Below, piece by piece: positions 22,260 to 28,733 of a DNA stretch of 36,926 nucleotides. The stretch is taken from positions 1 to 36,926 of the forward strand of contig CAUFRY010000020.1 of NCBI GenBank assembly GCA_959028445.1, given 5' to 3'. This DNA comes from an uncultured Collinsella sp. GTDB taxonomy: Bacteria; Actinomycetota; Coriobacteriia; Coriobacteriales; Coriobacteriaceae. Each line of letters starts with the position of its first letter. Positions within the stretch are counted from its first letter, which is position 1. Under the pieces are notes generated by a model. That model saw only the letters and a program-made list of their open reading frames with translations. It had not been told where the DNA came from and did not search any database. The translations under genes were made by a program, and so were the position numbers.

Positions 22260-23291
22260 ATGCCGGACAACGGATTGATTCAAAAGAAAGACGCGCACGA
22301 GATGGCTCATGGGCGTCCTGTCCAGATAACCGAGCACACGACGGTAACAGAGCTGCAGCCCAGCCTGTCCGATGTCGTGTGCGCAAACAAAAAGCTGCAG
22401 ATTGGCTTTATCGTTGCGCTCGTGGTACTGGCGCTGCTGTCGGGCTTTGTAGCTCGTCCGCATTTCGCCGATACCAAAACTTGGGACTCCACCATCGAGG
22501 TCATCGACCAAAAGAAGGGTAACGTACTGGCGCTCACGACCTCGTGCGTGGCGCTGTCTGCGGGCATTACCGCGCTGCCGGGTGATACGGGAACGCCGGT
22601 TGCCGAGCAGCTCGCGCAGCTTTCAGGCAACCTTGGTATCGTGCTTGCCGTGCTCTACCTAGAGAAATACCTGCTAACCATTTTGTGGTCGGTCGGCCTG
22701 GGCATCTTAATCCCGTTTGCGTTGGTGCTCTTTGCGGTGTCGCTCGGCACTCACGGGCGCTGGAGCACGAGCACTGTCCTGCGCCGTGTGGCGACGCGCG
22801 TGCTGGTGGTTGCCGTGATCGGCATGGCGCTCGTGCCCGCGAGCGTATGGGTGTCGCAGAAGGTCGATGAAACGTATCGCGTAAGTATTGAGCAAGCTGA
22901 GCAAAAGGCTGCGGACGCTGCGGACGCGGCCGACACCACGGACAAGTCAGCCGAGACCAGCTCAAAATCGAACAAGAAAAAATCCGAGGCCACGGAGTCC
23001 AAAAACGTGCTCGAGCAGTTGACTGATGGGGCATCGAGCCTTGTTACGTCGGTGACCAGCGGCGCCAAGCAGATGACCGATGAGATCGTGCGGCAGGTGA
23101 CCGATCTGATTGAAGGCGTCATCGTGATGATCGTGACTTCGTGCGTTATCCCGCTGCTGGTGCTCGTGGCGTTCCTGTGGCTGGGACACGTACTGCTGGG
23201 GATCGATATTTCCGGCCCGGCGAACTATTTGACGGGCCGCTTTCTGAGTGCTCCGTCCAAGCACGCCAAAAAGGGTGGGCAGTCCGAGTAG
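22260..23291 (+). CDS. Membrane protein of unknown function
   Basis: I do not recognise the family. The 343-residue product has a hydrophilic N-terminus (about 1-45) and a first membrane segment (QIGFIVALVVLALLSGFV, about 47-65). Further hydrophobic segments lie at about 93-110, 127-165 and 174-195. A charged, low-complexity Ala/Asp/Ser/Lys stretch follows (about 210-255), then a final long hydrophobic region (about 285-318) and a basic tail. GAGGAGG lies 7 bases before ATG 22260, so translation is well supported. It sits alone between lacF and lacAB with its own terminator. Nothing in the sequence ties it to sugar transport, so its place in the lac cluster is unexplained. Confidence 0.8.
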   Translation: MPDNGLIQKKDAHEMAHGRPVQITEHTTVTELQPSLSDVVCANKKLQIGFIVALVVLALLSGFVARPHFADTKTWDSTIEVIDQKKGNVLALTTSCVALSAGITALPGDTGTPVAEQLAQLSGNLGIVLAVLYLEKYLLTILWSVGLGILIPFALVLFAVSLGTHGRWSTSTVLRRVATRVLVVAVIGMALVPASVWVSQKVDETYRVSIEQAEQKAADAADAADTTDKSAETSSKSNKKKSEATESKNVLEQLTDGASSLVTSVTSGAKQMTDEIVRQVTDLIEGVIVMIVTSCVIPLLVLVAFLWLGHVLLGIDISGPANYLTGRFLSAPSKHAKKGGQSE

Positions 23292-23325
23292 CTAAAACAG
23301 CTGTATATACCGGGGAATACCGCCG

Positions 23326-23362
23326 AAGGGCGGCCGAGACACGTTCTTGGCCGCCCTTTTGT
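23326..23362 (+). terminator. Intrinsic terminator after the membrane protein
   Basis: AAGGGCGGCC and GGCCGCCCTT form a perfect 10-bp stem with a 13-nt loop, followed by TTGTTTGTT. It isolates the unknown membrane gene from lacAB. Confidence 0.75.
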
Positions 23363-23399
23363 TTGTTGAACACATGGTCGCTACGTCCGCGCCCGGCTC

Positions 23400-23427
23400 A
23401 AACGGTCAGCAATCATCTGTGGGCGGT
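23400..23427 (+). promoter_or_regulatory. Two-box direct repeat upstream of lacAB
   Basis: AAACGGT (23400-23406) and GGGCGGT (23421-23427) start exactly 21 bp apart. The second is followed by ATTTGTTC, as in other copies where AT-rich sequence follows CGGT. The second box is degenerate in its first bases. Confidence 0.5.
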
Positions 23428-23428
23428 A

Positions 23429-23448
23429 TTTGTTCAAAAAAGAACAAA
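23429..23448. promoter_or_regulatory. Palindromic operator TTTGTTC-N6-GAACAAA
   Basis: A perfect inverted repeat with an A6 centre lies directly after the two-box element and 150 bases before lacA. The TGTTC half-sites fit the LacR-type set found near gat, lacR and the aldolase gene. Confidence 0.6.
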
Positions 23449-23484
23449 GATAAACAAATAGTTGTTGCAGTTAGTGTTCGAATG

Positions 23485-23504
23485 TGTTCAAATAAACAAG
23501 AACA
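23485..23504. promoter_or_regulatory. Second LacR-type site upstream of lacAB
   Basis: TGTTC (23485-23489) and GAACA (23500-23504) are inverted around a 10-nt AT-rich centre. TGTTCGA lies immediately upstream at 23475. Together with the site at 23429 this suggests tight control of the tagatose genes. Confidence 0.5.
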
Positions 23505-23598
23505 GTGAAGAACCGCACATTCAGATGCCCGGACCTGAACGCGATTCAACACTTCCAAACAGAAACTACGCACCTGCGTATCTCTCAAGGAGGATGTC

Positions 23599-24027
23599 AT
23601 GAGGGTTGTAATCGCTTCCGATGCCGACGGTATGTCGATGAAGGAGTCCATCAAGGAGATGCTCATCGCCGACGGTCACGAGGTCGTCGACTATTCCGAG
23701 ACCCCTGCCGCGGACTTTGTCGATTCCGCGACCGCCGTTGCCAAGGACCTGCTGGAGCACAAGGATTCCCAGGGCTTCGCATTCGATAAGTACGGCGTCG
23801 GCTCCTATATGGCCGCCGTCAAGATCAAGGGCATGGTCGTCGCCAACATTTCCGACGAGCGTTCCGCTTACATGACCCGCGAGCACAACGGCTCGCGCAT
23901 GGTCACCATGGGCCCGGGCGTTGTGGGCACCGAGGTCGCCAAGAAGATCGCCCGCGAGTTCCTGCGCGCCCAGTACGCCGGCGGCCGTCACCAGATCCGT
24001 GTCGACATGCTCAACAAGATGGCCTAA
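23599..24027 (+). CDS. lacA: Galactose-6-phosphate isomerase, LacA subunit
   Basis: LacA and LacB together convert galactose-6-phosphate to tagatose-6-phosphate, the first step after LacG. The 142-residue product matches the RpiB/LacA fold: an N-terminal strand-loop (RVVIASDADGMSMKESIKE), the middle segment YGVGSYMAAVKIKGMVVANI, and a C-terminal helix with GTEVAKKIAREFLRAQYAGGRHQ. Length is normal for LacA. AAGGAGG lies before ATG 23599. It is the first gene of lacAB, with LacR-type sites and a two-box element upstream. Confidence 0.95.
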   Translation: MRVVIASDADGMSMKESIKEMLIADGHEVVDYSETPAADFVDSATAVAKDLLEHKDSQGFAFDKYGVGSYMAAVKIKGMVVANISDERSAYMTREHNGSRMVTMGPGVVGTEVAKKIAREFLRAQYAGGRHQIRVDMLNKMA

Positions 24028-24090
24028 CGAGAGCCACCGAGAACTCGAACTTCTACCTCAACTTGTGAATTCAGACGAAAGGACGTTCTG

Positions 24091-24615
24091 ATGAAGAAGA
24101 CCATCGCAATCGGTTGCGACCATATCGTTACGGACGAGAAGATCTATCTGGCCGACCGCCTGGAGCAGGCTGGCTACAAGGTGCTCGACTGCGGCACCTA
24201 CAGCCACACCCGTACGCACTATCCCATCTACGGCAAGGCCGTGGGCGAGGCCGTTGCCAGCGGCAAGGCCGACTTTGGCGTGGCCCTGTGCGGCACCGGC
24301 ATCGGCATCACCAACGCCGTCAACAAGGTTCCCGGCGCCCGTTGCGCCCTGGTCCGCGACATGACCTCTGCCCTGTATGCCCGTCGCGAGCTCAACGCCA
24401 ACATCGTGGGCTTTGGCGGCAAGATCACCGGCGAGTTCCTGATGGCCGATATCATGCTTGCCTTCCTGGAGGAGCCCTACGAGAAGACTCCCGAGCACGA
24501 CGCCCTGATCGCCAAGATCGATGCCTGCAACAAGGCCGACGCCGAGGCTCAGGCTGACCCGCACTTCTTTGACGAGTTCCTCGAGAAGTGGGACCGCGGC
24601 GAGTACCACGACTAG
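24091..24615 (+). CDS. lacB: Galactose-6-phosphate isomerase, LacB subunit
   Basis: This is the partner subunit of LacA in galactose-6-phosphate isomerase. The 174-residue product has the RpiB-family N-terminus (KKTIAIGCDHIVTDEK), the ALCGTGIGITNAVNKVPGARCALVRD phosphosugar-binding block split over residues about 66-91, and the long C-terminal helix typical of LacB (171 residues in lactococci). AAAGGA lies upstream of ATG 24091. It follows lacA after 63 nt. A hairpin repeat begins 4 bases after its stop, and the same repeat follows lacC. Confidence 0.95.
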   Translation: MKKTIAIGCDHIVTDEKIYLADRLEQAGYKVLDCGTYSHTRTHYPIYGKAVGEAVASGKADFGVALCGTGIGITNAVNKVPGARCALVRDMTSALYARRELNANIVGFGGKITGEFLMADIMLAFLEEPYEKTPEHDALIAKIDACNKADAEAQADPHFFDEFLEKWDRGEYHD

Positions 24616-24618
24616 GGA

Positions 24619-24663
24619 GGTTACGCGGTTTTACCAAACCGCGTAACGGGTCGACGCTGCGCG
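24619..24663 (+). repeat. 45-bp hairpin repeat, copy after lacB
   Basis: It starts 4 bases after the lacB stop. The core is a perfect 12-bp stem, GTTACGCGGTTT and AAACCGCGTAAC, with a TACC loop, followed by a GTCGACGCTGCGCG-type tail. It differs by one base from the copy after lacC at 26865. There is no T-run, so it is not a typical intrinsic terminator. Confidence 0.85.
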
Positions 24664-24993
24664 ACGCTCATGCACCCCATCTCGTCGCTCAAACCGTCGC
24701 TCGCGTACATGAAGTACGCGTCGCTCCTCTTTCGCGGCGACCTGGGGCACCTGAGCGCCGCTCGCTGACGTTTGAGTGACCTGTGAGATCGCCCCTGTTG
24801 TTGCGAAGTGTTCTGGTACGGCGAGCTGCTCCGATAACACGTTTGCTTGCTTGGCTTGAGTGCTTCGCTCTTGGCGGGACCCGGCATTCTGCAGCTTTTC
24901 AATTGACGGCTCGCGTTTCTGTGAGGGGGCGCGGGCCGGTTTTCTATCAGCCCTATTGACTTGGCGGGCTGTCGTAAGAAAGGGAAGGCTCCT
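24664..24993. other. Non-coding gap between lacB and lacX-like gene
   Basis: No convincing gene lies in these 330 bases. The first half is rich in CGTCGCTC-like words and includes a GCGTAC-ATGAA-GTACGC hairpin (about 24702-24720). CGTCGCTCAAAC and GTTTGAGTGAC flank it as an imperfect larger inverted repeat. The second half has no clear structure until the ribosome binding site of the next gene. Confidence 0.5.
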
Positions 24994-25875
24994 ATGGAGT
25001 TTGTTCTTGATAACGGTTCTATCCGCGTAGCACTGAGCACGGCGGGCGGGTCGTTCACTTCTATTGTGGCCGACGGTCGCGAGTATCTGTGGCAGGGCGA
25101 TCCGGCGGTGTGGTCGGGCCAGGCACCTATTTGCTTCCCGATCTGCGGCGGTCTTCGTGACGGTCGCGCAATGACCATGGGCGGCCGCGAGGTTAAGCTC
25201 GCCCGCCACGGCTTTGCGCGCAAACAGGAGTGGAAGCTCGAGGAGCAGAGCGACAACATGGTTGCGCTGAGCTTAAGCTCTGCCGACCATGCCGAGTTGC
25301 TCGAGCAGTACCCGTATCCGTTTAAGATCGTTGCTCGTTACACGATCGATTCGGAAAAGGTGGCCGTGTCGTACGAGGTGACCAATGAGGGCACCGTGGA
25401 CATGCCGTTCTTTGTGGGCGGTCACCCCGGCTTTAAGTGCCCGCTCGACGCGGGCGAGTCTTATGACGATTATGAGCTTCGTTTTGAGCAGCGTGAGGCC
25501 ACCGAGCTCTGTACTGCCGTTCCCTCGACGGGCCTGATTGATGTTGAGCATCGCAGCAAGAACCCCATGATCGGCCAGAACCTACCGCTTACCCACGAAC
25601 TCTTCGACTTCGCGGAGACCATCTTTGACGTGCTCGAGAGCCGCGTGGTTACGTTGACCAAGAAAACCGAGGACAAGGGCGTGCGCCTGACGTTCCCCGA
25701 TATGCCGTACTTGATTGTGTGGAGCAAGCCCGAGGGCGACTTTGTGGCTGTTGAACCGTGGGGTGGTCTGTCCACCTGCTCCGACGAGGACGATATTCTG
25801 GAGCACAAGCGTGGCTGCCTGGTGGCCAAGCCGGGAGAGACCGTCACCCGCGGCTTTGAGATCGAGATCCTTTAA
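24994..25875 (+). CDS. lacX: Aldose 1-epimerase-like protein, LacX type
   Basis: This 293-residue cytoplasmic protein belongs to the aldose 1-epimerase superfamily, in the group of LacX, which is found in lactococcal lac operons. Typical elements are FPICGGLRDG near residue 50, the central VGGHPGFKCPL with the expected histidine, and VWSKPEGDFVAVEPWGG. The exact substrate is not known; a phosphorylated or free aldose produced in the lac pathway is plausible. GGGAAGG lies before ATG 24994, which I prefer to the in-frame ATG 24961. It lies between lacB and lacC, only 53 nt ahead of lacC, so the two are probably co-transcribed. It is distinct from GalM at 1018. Confidence 0.85.
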   Translation: MEFVLDNGSIRVALSTAGGSFTSIVADGREYLWQGDPAVWSGQAPICFPICGGLRDGRAMTMGGREVKLARHGFARKQEWKLEEQSDNMVALSLSSADHAELLEQYPYPFKIVARYTIDSEKVAVSYEVTNEGTVDMPFFVGGHPGFKCPLDAGESYDDYELRFEQREATELCTAVPSTGLIDVEHRSKNPMIGQNLPLTHELFDFAETIFDVLESRVVTLTKKTEDKGVRLTFPDMPYLIVWSKPEGDFVAVEPWGGLSTCSDEDDILEHKRGCLVAKPGETVTRGFEIEIL

Positions 25876-25928
25876 CGAGTTATCGTGTGTTTGGGGCGGG
25901 TCATGCCGCCCCGGAACAGGAGTTCAAT

Positions 25929-26864
25929 ATGATTCTGACCGTTACCATGAACCCGTCGATTGATACCCGTTACCAGCTCGACAAACTGGTCATCGACGAT
26001 GTTAACCGCGTAACGCCCGAAAAGACCGCCGGCGGTAAGGGCCTCAACGTGAGCCGCGTGCTTCTGCAGCTGGGCGACGACGTGCTCGCGACCGGTCTGC
26101 TGGGTGGCCACGTGGGTGCCTATATGGCCGAGCTTATGGATGCCGATGGCGTCAAGAACGACTTTGTGCCCATCGCCGGTGAGACGCGCATTTGCCTGAA
26201 TATTCTGCACGAGGGTAATCAGACCGAGCTGCTGGAGAGCGGCCCGCAGATCGCTCCGGCCGAGCTCGAGGCCTTTACGGCCAAGTTTGCCGAGCTTGCA
26301 GCGAAGGCGGACGTTGTGACGCTTTCGGGCTCGCTGCCGCGTGGCGTCGATGCCGGCTACTATGCCGAGCTCGTCAAGATTGCCGAGGAGGCGGGCGCCA
26401 AGGTGCTGCTCGATACCTCGGGTGCATCGCTGGAGGCCGCGCTGGAGTCCGACGCTAAGCCTGAGCTCGTAAAGCCCAACCTGACCGAGATTAACGGCCT
26501 GCTGGGTACGTCCTTTACGACTGATGATGTCGATGCCCTGCGCGAGGCGCTTGCCGCCGATGGCCGCTTTGCCGGTATTCCCTGGGTTGTCGTTTCGATG
26601 GGCGCTGCCGGTTCGGTGGGCTTCCATGAGGGCCGCGCGTTCCGCGCCAAGACGCCCGCGATTGCGGCAGTGAACGCGACGGGTTCCGGCGACTCGACCA
26701 TCGCCGGCTTTGCGCATGCGATTGCTGCTGGTGCCGACGACGTCACGGTGCTCAAGACCGCCAATACCTGCGGCAAGCTCAACGCCATGGATCCCAAGAC
26801 CGGCCACCTGGTCATGGATCGCTGGGACGAGGTCTACAACAGCGTTGAAGTAACGGAGCTGTAG
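25929..26864 (+). CDS. lacC: Tagatose-6-phosphate kinase
   Basis: This PfkB-family sugar kinase (311 residues) phosphorylates tagatose-6-phosphate to tagatose-1,6-bisphosphate. PfkB motif 1 is TAGGKGLNVSRVL (about residues 33-45). Motif 2 is NATGSGDSTIAGF with catalytic base Asp255. The N-terminus TVTMNPSIDTRYQL is typical of LacC/FruK. AGGAG lies 6 bases before ATG 25929; the in-frame ATG 25887 is within the upstream gap. Pathway assignment rests on the lacAB neighbours, since FruK-type 1-phosphofructokinases are close relatives. A 45-bp hairpin repeat begins directly after the stop, followed by an intrinsic terminator. Confidence 0.92.
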   Translation: MILTVTMNPSIDTRYQLDKLVIDDVNRVTPEKTAGGKGLNVSRVLLQLGDDVLATGLLGGHVGAYMAELMDADGVKNDFVPIAGETRICLNILHEGNQTELLESGPQIAPAELEAFTAKFAELAAKADVVTLSGSLPRGVDAGYYAELVKIAEEAGAKVLLDTSGASLEAALESDAKPELVKPNLTEINGLLGTSFTTDDVDALREALAADGRFAGIPWVVVSMGAAGSVGFHEGRAFRAKTPAIAAVNATGSGDSTIAGFAHAIAAGADDVTVLKTANTCGKLNAMDPKTGHLVMDRWDEVYNSVEVTEL

Positions 26865-26909
26865 GGTTACGCGGTTTTACCAAACCGCGTAACGGCTCGA
26901 CGCTGCGCG
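26865..26909 (+). repeat. 45-bp hairpin repeat, copy after lacC
   Basis: It begins at the base after the lacC stop codon and differs by one base (GGC for GGG) from the copy after lacB. The stem GTTACGCGGTTT/AAACCGCGTAAC is unchanged. Confidence 0.85.
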
Positions 26910-26941
26910 GGCCGCATTTGGACAATCTGACGTTCAACTTC

Positions 26942-26973
26942 AAGGGCGCGACCAAAAGGTCAGCGCCCTTTCG
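26942..26973 (+). terminator. Terminator after lacC
   Basis: AAGGGCGC and GCGCCCTT, with an inner ACC/GGT pairing around AAAA, form a stem followed by TTTCGTTT. The T-run is short, so strength is uncertain. Confidence 0.6.
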
Positions 26974-27057
26974 TTTCACGTCACCTTGTCACAAATGCGA
27001 CCCGCTCGCTGCCGTTGCCAAGACATCGGTGTTGCCTTGCTTCGGGAATGCGGCAGA

Positions 27058-27098
27058 TGGGGACGTTCCTTTTTTGCCGGCAGTTTGGGACACTCCTT
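27058..27098 (+). repeat. Direct repeat flanking the AAA ATPase gene, left copy
   Basis: TGGGGACGTTCC, TTTTTTGCCGGCAG and TTTGGGACACTCCTT follow each other. The same arrangement recurs at 28568-28607 in the same orientation with few differences. The two copies bracket the DUF4143 ATPase gene and its promoter repeats. Confidence 0.65.
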
Positions 27099-27121
27099 AC
27101 GGGGCACCCCCTCCACAGCGC

Positions 27122-28423
27122 CTATGCCAGCTTGTCGATGTGCCCAATCTCCCAGAGCGGAATGTTGACGAGCGTGCCCTCGTCTCTATATGCCGCTAAC
27201 GATGTTCTCACGCAGCGCTCGAGCTTGAACTTCTCGCAGGCAATCCTCAGGCTCTTTGCTTTGAGGTTCTCTGCCGCCTTGACCTCGAGCGGAAGCACGG
27301 TCCCCGCATGGTCGATGGCAAAGTCAGTCTCTGCATTGCCGGAGGAGGATGACCAATACGCGGGAGTTTTGCCTTGGAGCAAAAGCTCCTGTGCGACGTA
27401 TTGCTCGGTCAGTGAGCCTTTGAACTCCGTAAAAACAGCGGGCCCGTTCAGAACAATGGCTGGCGAGAGGCCGGAGAGTGCTCCGAGGATGCCGGTGTCC
27501 ATGCAGAACAGCTTGAAGCCCGAGAGATCCTCGTAGCTTGTGAGCGGTGCTCTTAGGGCGGAAACACGTGGTACCTTATGAACGATTCCATAGTCCATGA
27601 GCCACCGGAGGCTTTCCTCAAAATCGCGTGCGCGCGCCCCGGGACGGAGCGCACCGTAGACGAACTTCTTGTTTTCCTTTGCGAGCTGGCCGGGAAGGGA
27701 TTTCCAAACCAGCCTCATGCGCTCGACGATGCGGGCTGGCGCATGTTTGCCAAAATCGGATTCATAAGCTTCGATGATTTGCTGCTGAAGCCTGCGGGCC
27801 TCGATGAAATCGTGGGAGGCGGCGAAAGCGGAGACAACTTCTGGCATGCCTCCGACAACGAGGTATTCCTTGAGCAGGCGCTCGAGCTTTTCGGAAACGT
27901 TTGCCAGCAGGTCCATGTCTGCGGCAAGGATGGCATCTGCGAGCGGATCGCCATCGACGGCACGAACGAACTCGACAAACCCCATGGGGCGCATGGTGAG
28001 CTGGTCGATCTTGCCGACGGGGAACGGCTCGTTTTCGCGTCGGAGCGCGAGCCCCATATAGGAGCCGGCTGCCATGATATGGTATTCCGGCGCCAGCTCG
28101 TTGAAGTATTTGAGCGAGGTGATGCCGCGCGGTGCCTCTTGGATTTCGTCGAAGATGATGAGCGTGTCTGTCGGCGTTATGGTCTGGCCGCGCAGGAGCT
28201 CTATCTGGGAGATGATGCGTTTGGGGTCAAGGCTTCCGTCGAACAGCGAACGTGCGCCCGGTTCGAGCATAAAGTCAAAACGGATGACGTTTTGATACTG
28301 CTGGCCTGCGAATTCGTTGAGAAGCCAGGTTTTTCCCGTCTGGCGGGCCCCCTTAAGCAGGAGGGGCTTGCGGTTTGCCCTAGATTTCCAAGCGATGAGT
28401 TCGTCCATTAGCTGTCGCTGCAT
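27122..28423 (-). CDS. AAA ATPase with DUF4143 domain
   Basis: This 433-residue ATPase has Walker A GARQTGKT (25-32), Walker B LIIFDEIQ (88-95) and a sensor-like AAGSYMGLAL. A winged-helix-like middle region (LKEYLVVGGMPEVV) follows, and then the DUF4143 C-terminal domain with a restriction-endonuclease-like core (ETDFAID, LPLEVKAAENLKAKSL). Such proteins are widespread accessory genes with no settled function. AGGAGG lies before ATG 28423. The gene is alone, preceded by a TATACT box and three 33-bp tandem repeats that could be its own operator, and is bracketed by direct repeats. It separates tagatose from Leloir genes, which fits a later insertion. Confidence 0.9.
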   Translation of the reverse strand: MQRQLMDELIAWKSRANRKPLLLKGARQTGKTWLLNEFAGQQYQNVIRFDFMLEPGARSLFDGSLDPKRIISQIELLRGQTITPTDTLIIFDEIQEAPRGITSLKYFNELAPEYHIMAAGSYMGLALRRENEPFPVGKIDQLTMRPMGFVEFVRAVDGDPLADAILAADMDLLANVSEKLERLLKEYLVVGGMPEVVSAFAASHDFIEARRLQQQIIEAYESDFGKHAPARIVERMRLVWKSLPGQLAKENKKFVYGALRPGARARDFEESLRWLMDYGIVHKVPRVSALRAPLTSYEDLSGFKLFCMDTGILGALSGLSPAIVLNGPAVFTEFKGSLTEQYVAQELLLQGKTPAYWSSSSGNAETDFAIDHAGTVLPLEVKAAENLKAKSLRIACEKFKLERCVRTSLAAYRDEGTLVNIPLWEIGHIDKLA

Positions 28424-28446
28424 ACTGCCTCCTAACGATCATGGTT

Positions 28447-28452
28447 AGTATA
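28447..28452 (-). promoter_or_regulatory. Predicted -10 box of the AAA ATPase gene
   Basis: TATACT on the minus strand lies 24 bases before the start codon. The first 33-bp repeat begins 15 bases upstream and would cover the -35 region, so a repeat-bound protein would block this promoter. Confidence 0.5.
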
Positions 28453-28466
28453 AGACCGTCTTGGTC

Positions 28467-28556
28467 TTTCCATCGAAAAATGTGGGAGTAAACCACGTTT
28501 TTCCATCGAATAATGTGGGAGGTAACCACGTTTTTCCATCGAATAATGTGGGGTTT
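28467..28556. repeat. 33-bp tandem repeats upstream of the AAA ATPase gene
   Basis: There are 2.7 units with an exact 33-bp period (starts at 28467, 28500 and 28533). Each unit begins TTTCCATCGAATAATG and contains an inner inverted repeat TGTGG-GAGGTAA-CCACG. The third unit breaks off at TGTGGGG. The period suggests operator copies on one helical face (about three turns). Confidence 0.8.
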
Positions 28557-28567
28557 AGGTCGGCACC

Positions 28568-28607
28568 TGGGGCGCTCCTTCTCTGCCGGCAGTTTGGAAC
28601 ACTCCTT
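28568..28607 (+). repeat. Direct repeat flanking the AAA ATPase gene, right copy
   Basis: TGGGGCGCTCC, TTCTCTGCCGGCAG and TTTGGAACACTCCTT match the left copy at 27058-27098 with scattered substitutions. Confidence 0.65.
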
Positions 28608-28641
28608 GTTTTGGTGCAAATTAGCTACCCTTGCATCAGAA

Positions 28642-28679
28642 AACGGCGCCCGCCGGCGATGTTGCCGGCGGGCGCCGTT
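28642..28679 (-). terminator. Intrinsic terminator of galK-galT
   Basis: On the minus strand AACGGCGCCCGCCGGC and its complement form a perfect 16-bp stem around a 6-nt loop, followed by four T. It lies 54 bases past the galT stop. Confidence 0.8.
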
Positions 28680-28733
28680 GTCGTGTAGGTGGCTATGTCG
28701 TGGGGGCTGCCGTTGAGCGTCCGGGTCTGTGCT

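Noticed and set aside
24114..24557. Arg/His-rich plus-strand frame overlapping lacB
   Set aside because: It is a frame-shifted shadow of lacB, whose own frame has the full LacB sequence and a good ribosome binding site.
27578..28411. 277-codon plus-strand open frame opposite the DUF4143 ATPase
   Set aside because: It is antisense to a gene with clear Walker motifs and has no start signal or domain of its own.
28461..28688. Tandem 33-bp repeats considered as a coding repeat protein or small CRISPR array
   Set aside because: The period is a multiple of three, so frames stay open on both strands by arithmetic alone. There are no spacers, and placement at the ATPase promoter fits an operator array better.
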